Of a stretch of 64,000 nucleotides of DNA, positions 29,041 through 38,266 are shown piece by piece (the first letter of the stretch is position 1; every line of letters begins with the position of its first letter). Position numbers and translations under genes: made by a program. Under the pieces are notes generated by a model that was not told the origin of the DNA, searched no databases, and saw nothing but the letters and a program-made list of their open reading frames with translations. The DNA comes from Thiosocius sp963753845 (GTDB taxonomy: Bacteria > Pseudomonadota > Gammaproteobacteria > Chromatiales > Chromatiaceae). The stretch spans positions 65,854 through 129,853 of the forward strand of contig CAVWEI010000035.1 of NCBI GenBank assembly GCA_963753845.1. The letters run 5' to 3'.

Positions 29041-29541
29041 ATGAGCGAACAGATCATCAAGCCGGGCAAGTACGTCGCCCTCACCTACACCATCGTCGAC
29101 GATCGCGGCGAAGTGGTAGAGCAACACGATCTGCCTCTCGGTTTCGTCTATGGCAGCGACACGGAACTGATCGGCAGTATGGACAAGGCCGTGGTCGGCA
29201 AACGCGTGGGTGACGAGATCGAGGTCAGGGTCCCGCCAGAGCAGGGCTTCGGCGATCACGACCCGAGTCTCACCTTCACCGATGACATCGAAAATGTGCC
29301 ACCGCAGTTCCGCCAGATCGGCGCCGAGGTGCAGATGAAGAACGACTCCGGCGAGACCAGGTCGTTCTATGTCAGCCGCATTGAAGACGGCAAGGTCACC
29401 GTCGACGGCAATCACCCGCTTGCAGGCAGGCAACTGACCGTGCGCGTCACCATCACCGAGGTACGGGATGCACGCGAGGGCGAGGAGCAGACCTCGGGCA
29501 TCAATGCGGTACAGATGCCGGGCCCCAGCACCATCAACTGA
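29041..29541 (+). CDS. SlyD-like FKBP-type peptidyl-prolyl isomerase
   Basis: Cytoplasmic prolyl isomerase/chaperone of 166 residues from the ATG at 29041. An upstream in-frame ATG at 28972 adds 23 unconserved residues. Seen: the split FKBP domain KYVALTYTIVDDRGEVVE with FVYGSDTELIGSMDKAVVGKRVGDE, interrupted by an insert-in-flap of SlyD type. The usual SlyD metal-binding His/Cys tail is absent. It lies between the atp terminator and glmU. Confidence 0.88.
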   Translation: MSEQIIKPGKYVALTYTIVDDRGEVVEQHDLPLGFVYGSDTELIGSMDKAVVGKRVGDEIEVRVPPEQGFGDHDPSLTFTDDIENVPPQFRQIGAEVQMKNDSGETRSFYVSRIEDGKVTVDGNHPLAGRQLTVRVTITEVRDAREGEEQTSGINAVQMPGPSTIN

Positions 29542-29607
29542 ATACACTATGAGACGGGCGGGTCAGTACCCCGTGCCGTGCAAGGGCAAGAGTCAAAGGA
29601 ATCCGCG

Positions 29608-30969
29608 ATGGGAATCGGTGTCGTCATACTTGCAGCCGGCCAGGGCACCCGGATGAAGTCCGCCATGCCCAAGGTCCTGCACCGGTTGTCCGGCAAGTCA
29701 TTGCTTGAGCATGTCATCGATTGCGCGCGCGCGCTGTCGCCCGATGAAATCGTGGTGGTGTACGGCCACGGTGGAGAAGAGGTCCGAGAGGCCCTGGCCG
29801 GGCAGCCCGACCTGCGCTGGGCGGAACAGGCCGAGCAGCTTGGAACCGGCCACGCCGTGCAGCAGGCGATGCCGCACCTCGAAACCTCAGACCAGGTGCT
29901 GGTGCTGTACGGCGATGTGCCATTGACCCGGCCAGAGACCCTACGCAGCCTCATGGCCGCGGCCGGACACGGGTTCGGCCTGCTGACGGTCGCCCTCGAA
30001 GATCCCTTCGGTTACGGTCGCATCGTGCGCAACGAAGGCGGCCGGGTGGTGCGTATCGTCGAACAGAAGGACGCCGATGCCGAAGAGTTGGGCATCAACG
30101 AGGTCAATACCGGGATCATGTCGATCCCGAGGCGCCAGCTGGAGGATTGGATCGGCCGGCTTTCCAACAGCAATGCCCAGAGCGAGTATTACCTGACCGA
30201 CGTGTTGGCGATGGCCGTCGCCGAAGGTTTCGACATCCAGGTATGCCAGCCCGATTCGGTACTAGAGGCCGAGGGCGTGAACAACCGCCAGCAACTGGCG
30301 CGGCTCGAACGCGCCCATCAGGCGACACTCGCACAACAGCTGATGCTCGATGGGGTCACACTGCGCGACCCGGCACGCATCGACGTGCGCGGCACGCTCG
30401 AGCACGGCCTCGACACCGAGATCGATTTCAACGTGTTGCTCGAGGGACGTGTGGTGCTTGGCGACAACGTGCGTATCGGGGCCAATTGCGTGCTGCGCAA
30501 TGCCACGGTTGAGAGCGGTTGCGAAATTCTCGACAACTGCGTGATCGAGGATGCGCACATCGGCCCTGGAAGCAAGGTTGGCCCGTTCGCCCGGCTGCGC
30601 CCCGGTGCAGAGCTCATCGGCGGCGTGCACGTCGGCAACTTCGTCGAGATCAAGAAATCACGGATCGGCCAGGGCTCCAAGGTCAACCACCTGAGCTACA
30701 TAGGCGACTGCGAGATCGGTGAGGGCGTCAATATCGGTGCCGGCACTATCACCTGTAACTATGACGGCGCGAACAAGCACAAGACCCTGATCGACGACCG
30801 CGCCTTCATCGGTTCGAATACGGCCCTGGTCGCCCCGGTGAAGGTGGGTGCCGGCGCGACCATCGGCGCAGGCTCTGTGATCAGCAAGGACGCGGCACCG
30901 GAAAAGCTGACACTGACCCGTGCAAAACAGGTGAGCTTCGACTGGCAGCGTCCGGCGAAGAAGAAGTAG
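29608..30969 (+). CDS. glmU: bifunctional GlcNAc-1-P uridyltransferase / GlcN-1-P acetyltransferase
   Basis: Makes UDP-GlcNAc for peptidoglycan and LPS. The product has 453 residues from the ATG at 29608, chosen because AAGGA lies seven bases upstream; an in-frame ATG at 29578 lacks this. The N-terminal pyrophosphorylase domain has the signature LAAGQGTRMKSAMPKVLH. The C-terminal part is a left-handed beta-helix of hexapeptide repeats, including the acetyl-CoA site around NHLSYIGDCEIGEGVNIGAG. It pairs functionally with the downstream glmS. Confidence 0.97.
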   Translation: MGIGVVILAAGQGTRMKSAMPKVLHRLSGKSLLEHVIDCARALSPDEIVVVYGHGGEEVREALAGQPDLRWAEQAEQLGTGHAVQQAMPHLETSDQVLVLYGDVPLTRPETLRSLMAAAGHGFGLLTVALEDPFGYGRIVRNEGGRVVRIVEQKDADAEELGINEVNTGIMSIPRRQLEDWIGRLSNSNAQSEYYLTDVLAMAVAEGFDIQVCQPDSVLEAEGVNNRQQLARLERAHQATLAQQLMLDGVTLRDPARIDVRGTLEHGLDTEIDFNVLLEGRVVLGDNVRIGANCVLRNATVESGCEILDNCVIEDAHIGPGSKVGPFARLRPGAELIGGVHVGNFVEIKKSRIGQGSKVNHLSYIGDCEIGEGVNIGAGTITCNYDGANKHKTLIDDRAFIGSNTALVAPVKVGAGATIGAGSVISKDAAPEKLTLTRAKQVSFDWQRPAKKK

Positions 30970-30995
30970 CGCTGGACTGGATAAGTAAAGAAAGG

Positions 30996-31210
30996 GTCGC
31001 AGAGGACGCAAAGACTCACAGAGGGCGCAGAGTATTTCTCCAATAGGCGTTGGTTTCAGAATCATGTACAGGCATGAAGGAATACGGTTAGCTGGATAGC
31101 CTGCTGGTGAGTGGTTCCGTTGGGTGGAACCGGTCTCCATGCAATCTGTGGCTCAAGAATTCCAACCTCTGTGTGGCTCTGCGCTACTCTGCGGTCTCCG
31201 TGTCCTTAAC
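30996..31210. repeat. inverted-repeat element between glmU and glmS
   Basis: The arm near 30996-31033 (GTCGCAGAGGACGCAAAG, then CACAGAGGGCGCAGAG) is roughly complementary to 31177-31210 (CTCTGCGCTACTCTGCGG, then TCCGTGTCCTTAAC), leaving about 140 bases between. It has the CACAGAGG-type composition of dispersed intergenic repeats and no gene. It fills almost the whole 267-base gap. Confidence 0.6.
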
Positions 31211-31236
31211 AGCAAAGAATTAGGAGAAGGTATTCC

Positions 31237-33063
31237 ATGTGCGGCATCGTAGGCGCCATCGCGGAACGTAACGTTGTCCCTATCCTCATGGAAGGACTGC
31301 GGCGCCTGGAATACCGCGGCTACGATTCCGCCGGTATCGCGGTGAGCAACCCGAACGCGCGCCTGCAGCGCATCCGCTCCGTGGGCAAGGTCGCCGAACT
31401 GCAGAATCTGCTCGACCAGGCCACGGTCGAGGGCACCCTGGGGATCGCGCATACGCGTTGGGCCACCCATGGCATGCCGGCCGAGCGCAACGCGCACCCG
31501 CACATGAGCGGTGAGCATGTGGCGGTTGTCCATAACGGTATCATCGAGAACCATGCCGACCTGCGCGACGACCTGCAGCGGCAGGGCTTCGTATTCAATT
31601 CAGACACCGACACCGAGGTGATTGCGCATCTGCTGGCCGGGCTTCTGGTCGAGGGCCAGGACATCCTCGAGGCCGCCCGCAATGCCATCGGACGCCTGGT
31701 CGGTGCCTACGCGCTGGCATTGATCAATCCCGATGATCCGAATCGAATCGTCGTGGCCCGCGCCGGCAGTCCTCTGGTCATCGGGATCGGTGTCGGAGAA
31801 CACTTCATCGCCTCGGATGTGTTCGCCCTTCTCCCTGTGACCCAGCGCTTCGTCTTTCTCGAGGAAGGCGATCTGGCCGAGATCCGGCGCGACGGCATCA
31901 GCATCTTCGATGCGGACGGCCAGCCAGTCGAGCGCGAGATGCGTACCAGCGAGCTGTCGGCGTCCAACGCCGAGAAAGGGCCCTACCGCCACTACATGCT
32001 CAAGGAGATCTTCGAGCAGCCCGCGGTGATCGCCGAGACCCTGGAGGGGCGCATCCACAAGGGCCGGCTGCTCGAGGAGAGTTTCGGCCATGTCGCGCGT
32101 GAACTCTTCGACAGGACGCGCGCGGTCCAGATCATCGCCTGTGGGACCAGTTATCACGCCGGCATGGTCGCGCGCTATTGGCTGGAAGAGGCAGGTTATC
32201 CCTGTCAGATCGAGGTCGCTAGCGAGTTTCGCTACCGCAAGACGGTGGTGCAGCCCGACACCCTGTTCGTCACGATCTCGCAGTCGGGAGAAACCGCAGA
32301 TACCCTGGCGGCCCTGCGCTCGGCAAAGAAGGCCGGTTACATCGGCAGCCTGGTGGTGTGCAACGTGCCGGAGAGTTCGCTGGTGCGAGAATCTGACGTG
32401 GCACTGATGACCCGCGCAGGTCCCGAAATCGGTGTGGCATCTACAAAGGCCTTCACCACCCAGCTGGTGGCTCTGCGCCTGATGACCCTGGCGCTGGCAA
32501 AGCGTCGTGGTCTGACCGCCGAGCAGGAAAACGAATGGGTCGAGGAACTGCAGGCCCTGCCCCGCCAGGTCGAGGTGGTGCTCAAGCTCAGCGAAGCCAT
32601 CGAGAAGATGGCACAGTCCTTCTCGGACATGCAGAATGCCCTGTTCCTGGGCCGCGGGACCTTCTACCCGATTGCGATGGAGGGTGCGCTCAAGCTCAAG
32701 GAGATCTCGTATATCCACGCCGAGGCCTACCCGGCCGGTGAGCTCAAACACGGCCCTCTCGCGCTGGTCGACGAACGTATGCCGGTAGTCTGCGCCCTGC
32801 CCGACGACCCGCTACTGGAAAAGGTCCTGTCCAACCTGCAGGAAGTCCGCGCGCGCGGCGGTGAACTTTTCCTGTTCAGCGACAAAAAGGTCAAGATCTC
32901 ACTGGACCACTATCAGAATCTGACCCTGGACGACATCTGCCCGGGAACGGCACCTATCGTCTACACGATCCCGCTGCAGCTGCTTTCCTATCACGTCGCC
33001 ATCCTCAAGGGCACCGATGTCGATCAGCCGCGCAATCTGGCCAAGTCGGTGACCGTGGAGTAG
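31237..33063 (+). CDS. glmS: glutamine-fructose-6-phosphate aminotransferase (isomerizing)
   Basis: First enzyme of the amino-sugar pathway. The 608 residues start MCGIVGAIAERN, with Cys2 as the glutaminase nucleophile after Met removal. The N-terminal Ntn domain has THGMPAERNAHPH. The C-terminal half is two SIS domains with SQSGETADTLAALR and ASTKAFTTQ, ending in DQPRNLAKSVTVE. It provides glucosamine-6-P, which feeds towards GlmU. Confidence 0.98.
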   Translation: MCGIVGAIAERNVVPILMEGLRRLEYRGYDSAGIAVSNPNARLQRIRSVGKVAELQNLLDQATVEGTLGIAHTRWATHGMPAERNAHPHMSGEHVAVVHNGIIENHADLRDDLQRQGFVFNSDTDTEVIAHLLAGLLVEGQDILEAARNAIGRLVGAYALALINPDDPNRIVVARAGSPLVIGIGVGEHFIASDVFALLPVTQRFVFLEEGDLAEIRRDGISIFDADGQPVEREMRTSELSASNAEKGPYRHYMLKEIFEQPAVIAETLEGRIHKGRLLEESFGHVARELFDRTRAVQIIACGTSYHAGMVARYWLEEAGYPCQIEVASEFRYRKTVVQPDTLFVTISQSGETADTLAALRSAKKAGYIGSLVVCNVPESSLVRESDVALMTRAGPEIGVASTKAFTTQLVALRLMTLALAKRRGLTAEQENEWVEELQALPRQVEVVLKLSEAIEKMAQSFSDMQNALFLGRGTFYPIAMEGALKLKEISYIHAEAYPAGELKHGPLALVDERMPVVCALPDDPLLEKVLSNLQEVRARGGELFLFSDKKVKISLDHYQNLTLDDICPGTAPIVYTIPLQLLSYHVAILKGTDVDQPRNLAKSVTVE

Positions 33064-33104
33064 CGATCGCCACGGCCGTAACCAAGGCCAAAAACGGATG
33101 CGGG

Positions 33105-33578
33105 CTAAGCCCAGCCGGCGGGCGCCCAGCTTTCCATCATCTTCATGCGCGCGGCCTGAAGGCGTTCCGACATCAGGCCGGTGAACCGCTTCATCAGTGC
33201 ATATCCGAAAACGTTATCTTTCTCGCAATGCTGCAGGAGGGCCTTGCCGTCGAACACCAGCACCCTGCTATCGCTTTGAGCCTTGGCCTCGAAGGTCCAC
33301 CTGTAAGGCGGAATCAACCAAGACCAACCGAGGACGTCTTCCGCACCCAGGGTCTGGACTTCCAGCGCCGGACCATTGATCGCCGGCACTTCCACCTTGA
33401 TCGACCCCTCTCTGAGGATGTAGAAGTGCTCGGCCGGCTCCTGCTGTCTGAACAACAGCTCGCCAGCAGCAAATTCCTTCTCCTGGACGTGGTTCGCCAG
33501 GACCTTGAGGTGCGCCGGTTGCAGGTCGGAAAAAATTGTGTGCGACCCGAGGTACTTCACCAATTCGTCTTTGCTCAC
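33105..33578 (-). CDS. cyclic nucleotide-binding domain protein without HTH
   Basis: 157 residues forming a single Crp-type beta-roll: IFSDLQPAHLKVLANHVQEK, FRQQEPAEHFYILREGSIKV, and a segment with LGAEDVLGWSWLIPP in place of the canonical phosphate-binding cassette. A C-terminal helix follows, and no DNA-binding domain is present. It may sense a ligand or redox state, or only serve as a protein module. It is convergent with glmS and divergent from the following kinase. The function is unknown. Confidence 0.85.
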   Translation of the reverse strand: MSKDELVKYLGSHTIFSDLQPAHLKVLANHVQEKEFAAGELLFRQQEPAEHFYILREGSIKVEVPAINGPALEVQTLGAEDVLGWSWLIPPYRWTFEAKAQSDSRVLVFDGKALLQHCEKDNVFGYALMKRFTGLMSERLQAARMKMMESWAPAGWA

Positions 33579-34030
33579 TATGCGGGCTCCTGTTCAGGTA
33601 CCAGACATCATACAGTTTCGTCCGACCGACTGATTGAATGACCAACCCGGAACTCTAGCACACCAACCCGCCGGCCAGAGGGCTGGCCGCTCCTGATGAA
33701 GCGGGGGATGTCTGCCCAACCCCTGAACTGATCGGTTGTCAGGCCCATGTTCACACCCCGTCCCTGTTTTCTGACGAGTCGACCACAAATCGCTGAGGGA
33801 ACCACTTCATCCTGAAGCGCTTTGCATGCCGGCGAAGCAGTACACTAGGGTTCGTTCGGCGGTCCGGAACAATGGGGCAGGGGCCCTTGTACAGAGTAGC
33901 CGGCTGGCGTCTCAAACCGCTTGAATCCTTAACCTGTTGCGGGCCGGGGCCGATGATTCTCCGCTTGGATCTGCCAACGTGTTTGTTTCGCCCGTGAGCG
34001 AGGGTTCGCCGACAAGCCCCGCCCGCTCGA
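33579..34030. other. intergenic region before the sensor kinase
   Basis: No convincing gene is seen. The stretch 33650-33760 contains a small GC hairpin (CCGGCC with GGCTGG near 33672-33690) and reads like a degenerate dispersed element. The promoter of the kinase must lie here, but I cannot pick one out. Confidence 0.4.
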
Positions 34031-36595
34031 GTGTCTGGCCGATGTTCTTCGGGTCTGTTCCTGGCCCTGACCCTCCTGCTCGGGGCCGTGGTGATCGTAC
34101 ATTTCTATGTGGATTACCGTGCCGAACGCACCCAGCGCGATACCCGCGAAAGCCTCAACGTCGAACTCGCCCGCGCAGCGGTCGCGGCAGACATCGCGGC
34201 CGTCACCACCGACCTGATGTTTCTTGGCAGGTTGGTCGAGGGCCTCAGCTTCGATCCGGTGGTCGCAGAGGGCCGGCGACGCTATCTGTCGGAGGTGTTT
34301 CTCACCTTCGCGCGCGAAAAGGGGATGTACGACCAGATACGATTCCTCGATACCCGGGGCCACGAGGTGGTGCGGGTAAACCTGGGAAACGGCAACCCCA
34401 TACTGGTCGAAAGCAGCCGCCTTCGTGACAAGTCGAGCCGCTACTACGTCGACAAGGCCATGCAGCTCGAAAAGGGCCAGGTCTACCTGTCGCCGCTGGA
34501 CCTGAATGTCGAGGACGGCGTGGTCGAGCAACCGATCAAGCCGGTGCTGCGTTTCGCCACGCCGGTGTTCGATGCTGCCGGCCGGCGGCAGGGGCTGGTG
34601 GTCTTGAATTACCTCGGCGATCGCCTGCTGGAACGCTTCCGCCAGGCCGCGGCCAACATCGCCGACCATGTGCAGTTGCTGAACGGCGGCGGTTACTGGC
34701 TCAGCAGCCCGCGCGAGCAGGAGACCTGGGGTTTCATGTTCGAACGCGAAGCCACGTTCTCGCGCCGCTTTCCGGGTGCCTGGCGCCGAATCGAAGCCGA
34801 GCAGTCCGGACAGTTCATCTCGGCCGGCGGCCTGTTCACCTTTTCCACCGTGTGGCCGGCGGTCCACGCGGCGGGGGCCCTTCCACCCGGCATGGTCCCG
34901 ACGGGCGTAGGCGAGGTCTGGAAGGTCGTGTCCGATATCAGGCTGGACGCCGCCTCGTTGGGGCTCGGTACCTTCGTAACCCGCCATGCCGGGCTTTATC
35001 TGGCGATACTGGGTCTGATGGCCGTGCTGGCCTACCTGCTGGCCAGCGCCACGGTTCACCGCCGTGCCGCCGAGGCGCAGCGCTCGTACGAGCAGCGGTT
35101 CCGCCAGACCCTGGAAGACATCGGCCTTGTGGCCCTGATGGTGGATCCGCAGGGGCGCCTGACCTTCTGCAACCACTTCCTGCTCGAACTCACCGGCTGG
35201 CGTCGCGATGAGGTGATCGGCAACGAATGGATCACGCACTTCGTCCCGGACGAACAAAGGGGTGCGGTGCGGGCGGTACTCGAGCGACTGGAGCACCATG
35301 GCGAGATCCCGGCCCAGTTCGAGGGCGACGTCTGCACGCGCGACGGTGGCCGGCGCCTGATCGCCTGGAACAACACGCTGGCGCGGGACACCCAGGGCCA
35401 GGTCATAGGGCTCACGGCGATCGGCGAGGACATCACCGAGCGCCGCCGGGCCGAGGACCAGGTGCGCAAGCTGTCGCAGGCGGTGGAACAGAGCCCGGCC
35501 ATCGTGCAGATCACCGACCGCGACGGCGACATCGAGTACGTGAACCCGAAGTTCACCGAGGTGACGGGCTACAGCTTCGACGAGGTGAAGGGTCGCAATC
35601 CCCGCATACTCAAGTCGGGCGAAATGGCGCCGAGCGATTACCGCCACATGTGGGAGGCGCTTGCGGCAGGTGGCGAGTGGCGCGGTGAATTCCACAACCG
35701 CCGCAAGGACGGCACCCTGTACTGGGAGGCCGCGGTCATTTCGGCGTTGCGTGATGCGGATGGGGCCATCACCCATTTTCTCGCGGTCAAGGAAGACATT
35801 ACCGAACGCAAGCGTCTCGAGCAGGAGGTGGATACGCGTAACCGGGAGCTGGCGCGTTCCCAGGCACTGGCCGCGATGGGACAGATGGCCACCATGCTGG
35901 CGCACGATCTGCGCAATCCACTGTCCTCGGTCAAGATGGCCGTTCAGATCCTTGGCAAGCAGGCTGCGGGACGGCGAGGCACAGGAACTGGCGGCGATTG
36001 GCCAGGAGCAGGTGCACTACATGGAAGACATCATCACCGACATGCTGACCTTTTCGCGCCCCGGCGAACTCAAGGTGGCATGGCTCAGCGCGGACAAGCT
36101 GCTGACCGGGGTGATCGGCACGGTGCGCCGCCGGATTGCCGAATACGGGGTCGACATCGAAGTGGATTGCCGGCCCGGCCTGCCGACCTTCCCGGGCGAT
36201 GCCTCGAAGCTTCGCCAGCTTTTGTCCAACCTGCTGGTCAATGCGCTGCAGGCCGCATCGGCCCGGCCGGTTGGCGAGCGCCGTGTCAAGGTGACCGCGG
36301 ATCTCGTCCTGCAGCCGGAGGGGCACCGGCTTCGGTTCGATGTCTGTGACAACGGCGACGGCATCGATCCGCAGGTGCGCGAGCACCTCTTTGAGCCCTT
36401 CTTCACCACCCGCACCAAGGGCACCGGACTGGGCCTGGCCATCGTGCGCCAGATCGCCGAGCTGCACCGCGGCACGGTTGAACTGAGGCCGGACAGCCCG
36501 CGTGGCACCTGCGCGGTGCTAACCTTGCCGCTGACGCCGGCAGAAGAGTTGGAGCCGCCGGCACGGGACGACAGGACGAGCGGGGAGCTGACGAC

Positions 36596-36599
<4 letters not shown>
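34031..36599 (+). pseudogene. membrane PAS-PAS sensor histidine kinase, frameshifted
   Basis: Starts at GTG 34031, with a stop in frame just upstream. Seen: membrane helix 1 (about residues 9-27), a periplasmic sensor region, membrane helix 2 (about 320-340), two PAS domains (about 355-475 and 480-600), and the H-box MLAHDLRNPLSSVKM with His near residue 625. The frame breaks shortly after. The remaining kinase core continues one base out of frame: N-box LLVNALQAA, DNGDGI and GTGLGLAI, ending at 36599. Removing one G from the GGG at 35968-35970 (or one G at 35962-35963) restores a full-length kinase. This could be a real mutation, a homopolymer sequencing error or phase variation. It overlaps the response regulator by four bases. 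Confidence 0.88.
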
Positions 36600-37973
<1,374 letters not shown>

Positions 37974-37984
37974 CCCGGTTTGCC

Positions 37985-38005
37985 GATTGAACGATTCGTT
38001 CAATC
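37985..38005. promoter_or_regulatory. 21-bp palindrome, likely enhancer site for the sigma54 activator
   Basis: GATTGAACGA and TCGTTCAATC are perfect 10-base inverted arms around a single T at 37995. It lies 12 bases after the regulator stop and about 170 bases upstream of the -24/-12 promoter, a typical distance for an NtrC-class upstream activating sequence. There is no T-run, so it is not a terminator. Confidence 0.7.
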
Positions 38006-38176
38006 CATTCGCCTGCCACCAGGCCACCTTGAATGTTCTGTTCCATCCGGCTCGTGGCCGGCCCTTGCTCCTTTGTTACTTCCCGGGAATTCACCGCCTG
38101 TTAAGTCATTGATGTGACGATATGTTTCCGGGGCCATTTGACCTATGTCAAGTACCCGGCGGATGCCATCAGTTTG

Positions 38177-38192
38177 CGGCACATAACCTGCA
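38177..38192 (+). promoter_or_regulatory. sigma54 (-24/-12) promoter of the multihaem cytochrome
   Basis: CGGCACATAACCTGCA has GG at 38178-38179 and GC at 38190-38191 with exactly ten bases between, and matches the GGCAC core of the -24 element. Transcription would begin near 38203, about 65 bases before the cytochrome start. The gene for an NtrC-class activator is immediately upstream. Confidence 0.65.
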
Positions 38193-38266
38193 CCAGTGTG
38201 GGGGTATTTTCGAAGAATCAAGCGTCGAGCCGATCGGCGTGGCCAGAGCACCAACGGAGAACCGTG

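Noticed and set aside
33594..33805. Minus-strand frames of about 65 residues between the cNMP-binding gene and the kinase
   Set aside because: Two overlapping frames both read through, with no start context and biased composition; it looks like degenerate intergenic repeat.
38060..38080. Alternative sigma54 site at TGGCCGGCCCTTGCT
   Set aside because: Only nine bases separate GG and GC instead of ten; the site at 38177 is better spaced.
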